DNA from: JAQBDA01 sp041301185
Lineage (GTDB): Bacteria > Chloroflexota > Anaerolineae > Anaerolineales > UBA4823
Assembly: GCA_041301185.1 (NCBI GenBank)
Contig: JBFYSV010000354.1
Location: forward strand, 1 to 16,365
Length of the DNA stretch: 16,365 bases
Direction of reading: 5' to 3'
The notes under the pieces are model-generated. The model ran no database searches. It was not told where the DNA came from and was given only the letters and a program-made list of their open reading frames with translations. A program made the position numbers and the translations under genes. Within the stretch, counting starts at the first letter, position 1. Each line of letters starts with the position of its first letter. This document shows positions 7,337-14,243 of the stretch, piece after piece.

Positions 7337-8182
7337 CTATAAAGTGTACTTTTCTGCCATTGTGCGTAGATATTTCAGTCCCTCGATTGCCAGGTATTCC
7401 GGCGTTTTATTTTGCGGGCGCCACAGCCGGATGGCAGCACTCAGCTCCGGGTTATTGCCGGAAAACGACTCGAGCACCAGCGGGCCTTTGTAGCTGGCGT
7501 CCTTTAACCCGCGGAAGACATCCTCCCAGTTGATCGTCCCGGTGCCCACCTGGCCGCGGTGGCTCTCGCTCATGTGGATATATCCCAACACGTCTGCCAC
7601 GTCCACCAGCGGCTGGTAGAAGCCCTCTTCTTCGATATTCATATGGTAAGTATCGGCATGCAGCTCAAAGTTATCCATGCCGACCGCTTTGACCGTGTCG
7701 CGCCCGTCCGCAAGAGCGTTGTAAAGGTAAGACTCATAGCGGTTGACGCACTCCAGTCCCACGGTAATGCCGCGCTTTTTTGCCTCCAGGCATACTTCTC
7801 CCAGCGTATTGATCACCACCTGGCGCTCAGCCTGGGTAGGAGGCTGCCCGGTGAATATCCCACCGGCAAAGGCAACACACCCGCACAGGTAAGTTCCACC
7901 TACGGCTTCCAGTCTTTCCAGCGCCATGAATAGGAACTTGCGCGCTTTCTTCGGATAGCGGGGCATATGCACGGAGGCCGGCAGTATCAGAGATGCCGTT
8001 GCCTGGATACCCGCTTTCTGCAAGGCTTTCACCGCAGGCTTATGCTCGAACAACTCCGGTTTCATCATCGGGAGCTCAATGAAATCAAATCCCAATCGCC
8101 CGGCTTCCGCGATGGCATGCGCCCCTTTCTCATTGCTCCAATCATCGATCCAGATAAATGCGTTAGCTCCAAATTTTGGCAT
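7337..8182 (-). CDS. TIM-barrel sugar epimerase/isomerase, D-tagatose/D-allulose 3-epimerase-like (copy 1)
   Basis: A 281-residue TIM barrel of the AP-endonuclease-2-like superfamily. Metal ligands are predicted as Glu144 (VGLECVNRYESY, 141-152), Asp177 and His180 (ADTYHMNIEEE, 176-186), His203 (IHMSESHRG, 202-210) and Glu238 (LVLESFSG, 235-242). The ligand spacing 33/26/35 equals that reported for Agrobacterium D-psicose 3-epimerase (Glu152, Asp185, His211, Glu246), and Arg209 matches its substrate-binding Arg217. The loop ESHRGQVGTGTINWEDVF is the typical ketose 3-epimerase form. It would invert C3 of a free ketose, using Mn or Co. ATG at 8182 follows GGAG at 7-nt spacing. It is the downstream member of a tandem pair, 91 nt after copy 2. 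The 3-epimerase subgroup is a good guess; the substrate is not known. Confidence 0.88.
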   Translation of the reverse strand: MPKFGANAFIWIDDWSNEKGAHAIAEAGRLGFDFIELPMMKPELFEHKPAVKALQKAGIQATASLILPASVHMPRYPKKARKFLFMALERLEAVGGTYLCGCVAFAGGIFTGQPPTQAERQVVINTLGEVCLEAKKRGITVGLECVNRYESYLYNALADGRDTVKAVGMDNFELHADTYHMNIEEEGFYQPLVDVADVLGYIHMSESHRGQVGTGTINWEDVFRGLKDASYKGPLVLESFSGNNPELSAAIRLWRPQNKTPEYLAIEGLKYLRTMAEKYTL

Positions 8183-8211
8183 TCTATGTCTCCAAACTTA
8201 ACGTACCACCC

Positions 8212-8240
8212 ACCTCTCCTCCCGGTGCGGGAGGAGAGGT
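8212..8240. repeat. Perfect 13-bp inverted repeat between the two epimerase genes
   Basis: ACCTCTCCTCCCG (8212-8224) and CGGGAGGAGAGGT (8228-8240) pair perfectly around a 3-nt loop. No T-run follows in either direction. The purine-rich tail on the plus strand (caggggagaagagg) and the pattern resemble a widespread class of intergenic REP-like palindromes. It may stabilise or process mRNA between the epimerases, or be a mobile repeat relic; neither is shown here. Confidence 0.65.
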
Positions 8241-8273
8241 CAGGGGAGAAGAGGCTGGTCTAAGCGACGCCTC

Positions 8274-9140
8274 TTAAAGCGAGGTTTCGATCGCTTTCAA
8301 GTAGCGGATGCTTTCCTCGGCAAAGGCATCCCGCAGGTGCGTGTACTCCGGCATCGAGATGGCAATGCCCGGCGCCGGGTAAGGCGGCACCGGCTCCAGC
8401 ACAAATGCGCCTTTGAAACCGACTTCTTTCAGCGCAAACAGGATGGCTTTGAAATCGGTGTGACCCCGTCCGGGCGCGAGGCGGTTGCTATCTGCCGCGT
8501 GGAAATGGATCAGGTTTGCTCCTGCCTTGCGCACAGCCTGCGCCGGATCGACCTCGTCGATGTTCATGTGGAAGGCATCCAGGTTAATCTTCACGTTGGG
8601 CTCGTTCACATCGGCATTAAAGCGCAGGACGTCGTCCACGGTGGTCACCATGTACGTCTCGTAGCGGTTGATCGGCTCTACCGCCAGCTCGATCCCGAAT
8701 TTCGCCGCATATTTGGCGGTTTTGCGGATCGAATCAACCGCCAGGTCCCATTCGACCTTTGCCGCTTCCATCCAGGCTTTGGGGTCTGGCGGGTTGCCGA
8801 CCGGCGCCACCCGGTTAGCTGGGGCAGGGATCACCACGAACACCCGGGCGCCCACCGCGTCGGCAAAATCGATGCACTCCCCTCCGTATCGCAGGGCTGC
8901 CCAGCGCTCAGTTTCATCCGGCGAAGCCAGGTCGCGCCCCGGGATAGGGTAGATATTCCAGCCCAAAACAGACGTCACCTGCAGGCTGAACTCCCGGCAC
9001 AGCGCCTTTACCTCTGCCACATCATACTGCTGGATCTCGCCCTTCAGCTCGACCCCGTCGTAGCCGTATTTTGCCAGCCGGGCGAAGGTATCTCGCAGCG
9101 GCTCGTCGTTATATACCCAGTTATTGATTGCGTATCTCAC
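8274..9140 (-). CDS. TIM-barrel sugar epimerase/isomerase, 3-epimerase superfamily (copy 2)
   Basis: A 288-residue TIM barrel in the same superfamily as its downstream neighbour. Predicted metal ligands are Glu155 (LAVEPINRYETY, 152-163), Asp188 with His191 (NLDAFHMNIDE, 186-196), His214 (HFHAAD, 212-217) and Glu249 (FVLEPVPP, 246-253), again spaced 33/26/35; Arg220 occupies the substrate-arginine position. The loop after His214 reads DSNRLAPGRGHTDF rather than the ESHRG form of copy 1, so the two probably act on different sugars. The start is GTG at 9140, preceded by AGGAG at 6-nt spacing. The bases there read ATGTGAG, so an out-of-frame ATG is followed at once by TGA and cannot serve. Only 23 nt separate it from the upstream zinc dehydrogenase, which may supply its ketose. 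Confidence 0.88.
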   Translation of the reverse strand: MRYAINNWVYNDEPLRDTFARLAKYGYDGVELKGEIQQYDVAEVKALCREFSLQVTSVLGWNIYPIPGRDLASPDETERWAALRYGGECIDFADAVGARVFVVIPAPANRVAPVGNPPDPKAWMEAAKVEWDLAVDSIRKTAKYAAKFGIELAVEPINRYETYMVTTVDDVLRFNADVNEPNVKINLDAFHMNIDEVDPAQAVRKAGANLIHFHAADSNRLAPGRGHTDFKAILFALKEVGFKGAFVLEPVPPYPAPGIAISMPEYTHLRDAFAEESIRYLKAIETSL

Positions 9141-9163
9141 ATTCAGCTCCTGCCTGCATGCCC

Positions 9164-10189
9164 TTAATTCGGGGCGATATCAATAAATACCTTCATGACC
9201 TTATCCCGCGCCTGGTCGATGAAGCGGTACGCCTCCAGGTATTCATCCATCGGATAATGCTTGGACATCAGCGGGCTCAGCTGCACTTTACCAGAAGAGA
9301 TTAGCTCCACTGCTTTTAGATAATCCTCTTTCTGGTACATCAAAGTGCCCACCAGGTTCAGCTCGTTGTTCTGCACCAGGCCCATATCCACCCGGGGTTT
9401 ATCTCCGAAGACGCCTACCACCACGATCGTGCCGCCTTTGGCAATATTCTCGATGGCATCTGTCATGGTGGCTTCAATGCCAACGCATTCGAAGCCCACC
9501 TTAAAGCTCTGCGGACCAAAGGTGCGCAGTACAGCTTCTTTCAAGCTTTCGTTGTTCGGGTTGCAGGTGTTCTCCAACCCGCATTGCCGGGCAAGATCCA
9601 GGCGGAAATCGCTGACATCCGTAATCAGGACTTTCGCACCGCCTGCGTGAGCCACCTGGGCGACCAGGTTGCCGATCGGCCCGGCGCCCAGCACAGCCAC
9701 GTTCTTGCCTTCCACGCCGCCGGCGCGCCGCACCGCATGCACAGCCACCGAGACCGGCTCCACCATCGCGCCTTGCTCGTAGGAAAAATCCTCCGGCAAG
9801 GGAATGATCATATCCACTTTGGCTACCCACAGCTCCTGGGCGCAGCCCGGAGCCTGGAAGCCCTCCACCTTGAGCTCGTCGCAGATGTGGTAATCGCCGC
9901 GCAGGCACGCCTCGCACCTGCCGCAAACGATCTGCGGCATGGAGGTGACCTTCAACCCCGGCTTCAATCCGGTAACGCCCTTGCCAACCTTCTCGATGCT
10001 GGCGGAATACTCGTGGCCCTGCACCACCGGGTAACCGGTGTACGGGTGCTTGCCGTGATAGACGTGCATATCCGAGCCGCAGACACCTATCCGCTGGATG
10101 CGCAGCAATACCTCGCCCTCGCCGGCAACCGGTTCCTGGATTTCCCGGATCTCGATCTCACCAGGGGCAGTCATAATGGCTTGTTTCAT
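9164..10189 (-). CDS. Zinc-dependent MDR dehydrogenase, polyol (sorbitol/xylitol) dehydrogenase-like
   Basis: A 341-residue medium-chain dehydrogenase. Catalytic zinc ligands are Cys37 (GVCGSD, 35-40), His59 and Glu60 (GHEYS), with Glu144 (VEPVSVAVHA) also at the active site. The structural-zinc lobe is intact: Cys89, Cys92, Cys95 and Cys103. The Rossmann motif is GAGPIG (168-173), and Asp191 after the second beta strand points to NAD. This pattern is typical of polyol dehydrogenases that oxidise a sugar alcohol to a ketose, which fits the two epimerases directly downstream (23-nt gap). ATG at 10189 follows AAGGAG at 8-nt spacing, with an A-rich spacer. Threonine-dehydrogenase-like activity is a less likely alternative in this context. 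Confidence 0.92.
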   Translation of the reverse strand: MKQAIMTAPGEIEIREIQEPVAGEGEVLLRIQRIGVCGSDMHVYHGKHPYTGYPVVQGHEYSASIEKVGKGVTGLKPGLKVTSMPQIVCGRCEACLRGDYHICDELKVEGFQAPGCAQELWVAKVDMIIPLPEDFSYEQGAMVEPVSVAVHAVRRAGGVEGKNVAVLGAGPIGNLVAQVAHAGGAKVLITDVSDFRLDLARQCGLENTCNPNNESLKEAVLRTFGPQSFKVGFECVGIEATMTDAIENIAKGGTIVVVGVFGDKPRVDMGLVQNNELNLVGTLMYQKEDYLKAVELISSGKVQLSPLMSKHYPMDEYLEAYRFIDQARDKVMKVFIDIAPN

Positions 10190-10231
10190 GTTTTTTTCTC
10201 CTTATTATTATTATGTCAGTGCGAGCGCTTT

Positions 10232-10252
10232 CGGCTGCGTTCTTTGCAGCCG
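10232..10252 (-). repeat. Intercistronic hairpin between SDR and zinc dehydrogenase genes
   Basis: CGGCTGC (10232-10238) and GCAGCCG (10246-10252) pair around a 7-nt loop, with weaker flanking complementarity (gctt and gaagc). It lies in the 81-nt gap. No T-run follows on the minus strand, so it is read as a processing or stabilising hairpin at most. Confidence 0.4.
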
Positions 10253-10270
10253 CCGCGAAGCAATCTCGTC

Positions 10271-11065
10271 TTACGCTACCACATTTAGCCAGCCGCCGTC
10301 CACATAGTACGTAGATCCCACGCAATAGCTGGCCTTATCCGAGCACAGGAATACAAAAAAGTGCGCCAGCTCCTCTGGCGAGGCAAACCGCCCGATCGGC
10401 GCGAAGCGCTTGGCAACCCCGTCCAGGTACTGCTCATAGGTCTGCTCCGTGCCTTCGGTGAGCTGCTTGGCGGTCTTGACCCAGTCTGGGGTCAGCACCA
10501 GCCCCGGGTTGATGCAGTTCACCCGGATATTATCGCCAACCACCTCGTTGGAGAGCACCTTGGAGAACATCATCAGGGCCGCTTTGGTCACGTTATAGAT
10601 TGGCTCGTAATCCAGCGGCTGCTTGGCGCAGATCGAGGCGTTGTTAATAATCACTCCCCAGCCGCGCTGGCGCATGAACGGGATCAACCCGCGCGATAGG
10701 CGCACAGCAGCCATCACATGCAGGTCCCAGTAGTACTGCCACTTCTCATCCGGGGCGGTCATGATCTTCTCATTGCTTCCCGTCCCGGCGTTGTTGATCA
10801 GGATATCTGCCCCGCCGAACTCCTTCTCCACCCGCTTCAGCAGGACGTCGATATCCTCAGCCTTGCTCACATCAGCCTGCACGCCAACCACTTTGACCCC
10901 AAACTGATCCTGGATTCGTTTGGCCTCTGTCAGCACGCGCGGCTCGTCACGGGCGCACAGCACCAGGTGCACGCTCTCTGCCGCCAGCGCCTCAGCCACT
11001 GCCAGCCCAATCCCCACGCTCCCACCGGTGATCACGGCTACTTTGCCTTTCAATTCAAGATCCAT
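10271..11065 (-). CDS. Classical SDR-family oxidoreductase, NADP-type
   Basis: A 264-residue short-chain dehydrogenase/reductase. Motifs are TGGSVGIG (13-20), NNAG (91-94), catalytic Ser144, Tyr157 and Lys161 (YNVTK), and NPG (186-188). Arg39 after the second beta strand (LCARDE) replaces the acidic NAD determinant and suggests NADP(H), unlike the SDR at 2553-3314, which has Asp36. The start at 11065 follows a consensus AGGAGG (11073-11078) at 7-nt spacing and begins MDLELKGKVAVITGG; the in-frame ATG at 11107 would add 14 residues that include the ribosome-binding site. It is 69 nt downstream of the large aldo/keto reductase. It is probably a sugar or polyol oxidoreductase; the substrate is unassigned. 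Confidence 0.92.
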   Translation of the reverse strand: MDLELKGKVAVITGGSVGIGLAVAEALAAESVHLVLCARDEPRVLTEAKRIQDQFGVKVVGVQADVSKAEDIDVLLKRVEKEFGGADILINNAGTGSNEKIMTAPDEKWQYYWDLHVMAAVRLSRGLIPFMRQRGWGVIINNASICAKQPLDYEPIYNVTKAALMMFSKVLSNEVVGDNIRVNCINPGLVLTPDWVKTAKQLTEGTEQTYEQYLDGVAKRFAPIGRFASPEELAHFFVFLCSDKASYCVGSTYYVDGGWLNVVA

Positions 11066-11072
11066 AAGATAT

Positions 11073-11078
11073 CCTCCT
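11073..11078 (-). promoter_or_regulatory. Consensus ribosome-binding site fixing the SDR start
   Basis: AGGAGG sits 7 nt before the ATG at 11065 and inside the extended reading frame from 11107, arguing for the shorter protein. Confidence 0.8.
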
Positions 11079-11134
11079 GAACAATCATTTGAGTTGGTTC
11101 TTAACAAATCAGGTTTAGTGCTCCATCATCGTAT

Positions 11135-12118
11135 CTACCAGCGCTGGTGGACCTGGCTGCGAATGAATTGGTCATAGATCGCCACCGTATGCTGCATAAT
11201 TGCCTCGTCCAGGGCGGGCAGGTCTGCCGCCGCAGCGTTCTCCGCCGCCTGGCGCGGATTTTTTGCACCCGGGATCGCCAGGCTGACCGCAGCGTGCATC
11301 AAGATCCAGCGCAGCGCAAACTGCGCCAGGCTCACCCCGGGCGGCACTAAGGGTCGCAGCGCTTCGACTGCCGCCAGCCCGCTCTCGTAATCCACACCGG
11401 AGAAAGTCTCGCCCACGTCGAAAGACTCCCCGTAGCGATTGAACTTGCGGTGGTCATCCGCCGGGAACTCGGTCTGGCGGCTCATCTTGCCGCTCAGCAA
11501 GCCGCTCGCCAGCGGCACGCGGGCCAGGATGCCCACCCGGCGCTGCTTCGCCATCTCGAAGAACAGCTCAGCCGGGCGCTGGCGGAAGATATTGAAGATA
11601 ATCTGCACGCTTTGCACGTTGGGGAACTCGATCGCCTTGAGCGCTTCTTCGACCTTCTCCACGCTGACCCCGTAGAAGCGCAGCTTGCCTGCCTGCACCA
11701 GGTCGTCCAGGATGGCGAACACTTCCGGCATATAGTATACCTGGGTGGGCGGGCAGTGCAGCTGGATCAGGTCGATCGTCTCCGTATCCAGGTTGCGCAG
11801 GCTGCGCTCGACAAACGTGGTCAGGTTCTGGCGGTTAAAACCCTCCGCCACATGTGGATCCAGGCGCCGCCCGGCTTTAGTCGCCACATACACCCGCTCC
11901 GAGCGCGCTTTGAGCGCCCGGCTGACCAGCCGCTCGCTGCGCCCGTCCCCGTACACATCGGCGGTATCAATGAAATTTACCCCGTTATCGATCGATGCCA
12001 GGATCGCCCCCAGGGCGTCTTCCTCGCTCACCTCCCCCCACGCCGAGCCAATTGCCCACGCGCCAAAACCGATCTCAGATATGTTCCATCCGGTGCGTCC
12101 AAAAGGTCGGTATCTCAC
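11135..12118 (-). CDS. Aldo/keto reductase, large (Tas/YdhF/AKR11-like) group
   Basis: A 327-residue aldo/keto reductase with the N-terminus MRYRPFGRTG typical of this group. The tetrad is Asp51 and Tyr56 (FIDTADVYGDGRSE, 49-62), Lys81 (ATKAG, 79-83) and His121 (LIQLHCPP, 117-124). The late IPGAKNPRQAAENAAA stretch matches the NADPH-loop region of the family. The start is GTG at 12118, with AGGAGG (12123-12128) only 4 nt upstream; the bases read ATGTGAG, so the overlapping ATG is out of frame and followed at once by TGA, as for the epimerase at 9140. It lies 11 nt after the MDR gene, a tight pair. It probably reduces or oxidises a carbohydrate carbonyl with NADP(H); exact substrate unknown. 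Confidence 0.91.
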   Translation of the reverse strand: MRYRPFGRTGWNISEIGFGAWAIGSAWGEVSEEDALGAILASIDNGVNFIDTADVYGDGRSERLVSRALKARSERVYVATKAGRRLDPHVAEGFNRQNLTTFVERSLRNLDTETIDLIQLHCPPTQVYYMPEVFAILDDLVQAGKLRFYGVSVEKVEEALKAIEFPNVQSVQIIFNIFRQRPAELFFEMAKQRRVGILARVPLASGLLSGKMSRQTEFPADDHRKFNRYGESFDVGETFSGVDYESGLAAVEALRPLVPPGVSLAQFALRWILMHAAVSLAIPGAKNPRQAAENAAAADLPALDEAIMQHTVAIYDQFIRSQVHQRW

Positions 12119-12122
12119 ATCC

Positions 12123-12128
12123 CCTCCT
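12123..12128 (-). promoter_or_regulatory. Close-spaced ribosome-binding site for the GTG-started aldo/keto reductase
   Basis: AGGAGG lies 4 nt before the GTG at 12118 and 2 nt before the overlapping out-of-frame ATG-TGA. It falls almost wholly in the 11-nt gap after the upstream stop codon at 12130. Confidence 0.6.
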
Positions 12129-12129
12129 A

Positions 12130-13167
12130 TTAGAATCTCAACAATGTCTTGATCGGAATCCCAGTCTTGGAATACTGGTAAGCCTCGGTGACCAGCTCCA
12201 CCGGGTACTCCGCTGAGATGAACTCTTTATAGCTCAGCTTACCGGCTTCAATCCATTCGCATAGCGGTTCCTGGGCAGCAGCCTCTCGCCAGCGGGTAGG
12301 CCATTGGTGCACCAGCAGATTGAAGTTATACGGGCCTTTCGCCTTATCCAGGCGAATACTCTCCGAATCGATCACCCCGTACACACACACCGCTCCCCCC
12401 ATCTTAACTAATGGCAGAGATGCGTTAATGATCGCTTCCTTACCCACTGCGTCGATGACTGCATCGAATGGTTTGCCGCGCCGTTTTACCAGCTCCGCTA
12501 CGGCAGGGTCATCTGGCGCAAAGACTGCATCCGCGCCCATCTCCAGGGCGATCTTGCGCCGCTCCGGCAGCAGATCGACGCTGCCGATATACCCCAGCCC
12601 CAGCAAGCGGGCAAACTTCACAAAGCTCAGCCCCACCGGTCCGGCTCCGAAGACCAGGATATCATCCCCGGCTTGCAGGTCAAAATCCCCAAACCCGCCG
12701 TACACTTCCCGCCAGGTGCACAGCATGAGCGCATCCTCCACCGCAATGGTTTTGGGCACGCTGCGCATAATCTCATTCACCTCAAACCAGCCGTGAGCGT
12801 TATCTACCACCCCGTCTGCGACCATTGCCAGGTGATCCCCAGCCAGGGTGTATCCAGAAAACCCGCCCCACCCGCTGGCAAAATGGGCATCGGTGCTGTT
12901 GAGCAGCAGCCCGCCCACCACCCGGTCGCCCACCTTGAAGCTGCGCACCTTCTCCCCCACCTGATCCACAATACCCACCGATTCGTGACCCAACAACAGC
13001 GGGTATTGCTCCACCCCCGGAAAATGCCCTTCGACCAGCTTCCTGTCGGTCATATTGCACAGGCAGGCAGCCTCATTGCGGATCCTGGCTTCATACGGTC
13101 CTGGGGTTGGCTCTGGGATCTCCACGACTACCAACATGTTTGGCTTTTGAACGGCTACTGCGATCAT
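12130..13167 (-). CDS. MDR-family alcohol dehydrogenase-like protein lacking structural-zinc cysteines
   Basis: A 345-residue medium-chain dehydrogenase/reductase. The start at 13167 follows AGGAG (13176-13180) at 8-nt spacing and gives MIAVAVQKPNMLVVVEIPEP, the normal N-terminus; the ATG at 13272 would overlap the upstream permease gene. The expected catalytic zinc site is partly visible: Cys35 or Cys37 (ACLCNMTD) and His61-Glu62 (GHES). The structural-zinc motif of four cysteines expected around residues 85-105 is absent; that stretch reads GGLLLNSTDAHFASGWGG. The Rossmann motif GAGPVG (174-179) and Asp198 suggest NAD. An odd TWREVY segment follows Cys150. It lies 73 nt after the permease gene and 11 nt before the aldo/keto reductase. 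The family call is firm; a sugar dehydrogenase role is inferred from context. Confidence 0.88.
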   Translation of the reverse strand: MIAVAVQKPNMLVVVEIPEPTPGPYEARIRNEAACLCNMTDRKLVEGHFPGVEQYPLLLGHESVGIVDQVGEKVRSFKVGDRVVGGLLLNSTDAHFASGWGGFSGYTLAGDHLAMVADGVVDNAHGWFEVNEIMRSVPKTIAVEDALMLCTWREVYGGFGDFDLQAGDDILVFGAGPVGLSFVKFARLLGLGYIGSVDLLPERRKIALEMGADAVFAPDDPAVAELVKRRGKPFDAVIDAVGKEAIINASLPLVKMGGAVCVYGVIDSESIRLDKAKGPYNFNLLVHQWPTRWREAAAQEPLCEWIEAGKLSYKEFISAEYPVELVTEAYQYSKTGIPIKTLLRF

Positions 13168-13202
13168 CGTCTGCACTCCTGTCCGAACCGCGTAAGAACA
13201 TA

Positions 13203-13218
13203 CGGGCGGTATCGCCCG
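13203..13218 (-). repeat. Short hairpin between permease and MDR dehydrogenase genes
   Basis: CGGGCG (13203-13208) and CGCCCG (13213-13218) pair around GTAT, 23 nt after the permease stop codon. There is no T-run after it. It may mark the boundary between transporter and enzyme cistrons; a 6-bp stem in GC-rich DNA could be chance. Confidence 0.3.
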
Positions 13219-13240
13219 CATGAACTGTATATTCGACTGA

Positions 13241-14209
13241 TTATTTAATGATCGTAATCCTGGACCGGTCAATCGTCAGGGCGACCGCCAGGATGATGAT
13301 GCCTCCATAAACTGCTTGCTGGAACCAGGGGTTGACCCCTGCCATGGTCATGCCCGTATCTAGGGCGATGACGATCAGCACCCCCACCAGGGTGCGCATC
13401 ACGCCGCCAATACCGCCGCTGATCGCCGTTCCGCCCAGGACGACCACCGCAATGGCTTTCATCTGCATGCCATCCGCCATACGCGCCGAGCCTCCCGCCA
13501 TGCGCGCCGAGAGCAGCACACCAGAGAAAGCTGCCAGTGTGCCAGAGAGGACGAATGCCAGAGTTTTATACCGGTCAATCGCCACCCCAGAGACAGAGGT
13601 GGCGCGCTCGCCAGCGCCAATCGCCTTCACGTAGCGCCCGAAACGGGTATATTTTTCGATAATAAAGGTGATCAGCAGAACCGCAGTAGCCAGGAAGATC
13701 ACATTATTGATCCCCAATATGTTGCCGGTTACCCATTTGGTGTAATGGATATCTCCGGCGGCAACCGTGATCGGGGTCGCTTTGGAGATCACAAAGCCCA
13801 CCCCGGTCCACAAGCCCATTGCTCCCAGTGTGGCAATGAAAGACGGGATACGCGCCTTGGTGTGCACCAACCCTGTCACCAGCCCGGCAAATACCCCGAA
13901 AAGCACGGCAACCACATAGGCGAAATAACCCAGGCTGGGGATCAGCATGGCAGCGATGATTGTCGCCATCGCCGCTATCGGCGCCAGCGAAAGGTCGATC
14001 GAGCCTAGCAAGATTATAAAGGTTTCACCCAGGCCCATCACCAGCAGGGTGGAGCTTTGGGTGAGCAAGCCGTGCAAGTTCGAGGGCATCAAGAAGCGTG
14101 GGCTGCCGATTGCCATCACAATCATCAACACCACCAGGGCGATGATTGGCATGTAATCCACCAGGTTCCTGGACTTGGGGAGTTTCTTGAGAGCTGATTG
14201 GACAGACAT
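13241..14209 (-). CDS. Ribose-type (CUT2) sugar ABC transporter permease, transporter B, second permease
   Basis: A complete 322-residue RbsC-family permease. After a basic N-terminus (KKLPKSR), hydrophobic segments alternate to the end. Family landmarks are LGSIDLSLAP (68-77), KARIPSFIATLGA (118-130), the cytoplasmic loop GRYVKAIGAGERATSVSG (191-208) and GGTAISGGIGG (259-269). The C-terminus LTIDRSRITIIK (311-322) closely resembles LTLDRSKLPFVK of the permease at 15815-16365, so both probably belong to one importer with a heteromeric pore. ATG at 14209 follows a GAGAGGAAG ribosome-binding region. It lies 34 nt after the ATPase gene. The sugar is unknown, and no binding-protein gene for this system is in view. 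Confidence 0.95.
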   Translation of the reverse strand: MSVQSALKKLPKSRNLVDYMPIIALVVLMIVMAIGSPRFLMPSNLHGLLTQSSTLLVMGLGETFIILLGSIDLSLAPIAAMATIIAAMLIPSLGYFAYVVAVLFGVFAGLVTGLVHTKARIPSFIATLGAMGLWTGVGFVISKATPITVAAGDIHYTKWVTGNILGINNVIFLATAVLLITFIIEKYTRFGRYVKAIGAGERATSVSGVAIDRYKTLAFVLSGTLAAFSGVLLSARMAGGSARMADGMQMKAIAVVVLGGTAISGGIGGVMRTLVGVLIVIALDTGMTMAGVNPWFQQAVYGGIIILAVALTIDRSRITIIK

Positions 14210-14243
14210 AGATACTTCCTCTCCTGGAGCGCGGGGATTGTGC

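Noticed and set aside
8337..9167. Long open frame (276 codons) on the plus strand opposite the second epimerase
   Set aside because: It mirrors the GC-rich codon pattern of the minus-strand gene, shows no recognisable family motifs and would overlap the whole of a well-supported gene. Similar plus-strand frames over the kinase (5812-6444), dehydrogenases and ATPases were dropped for the same reason.
13168..13272. N-terminal extension of the MDR dehydrogenase from 13272
   Set aside because: It would overlap the upstream permease gene; the ATG at 13167 has a good ribosome-binding site and the normal family N-terminus.
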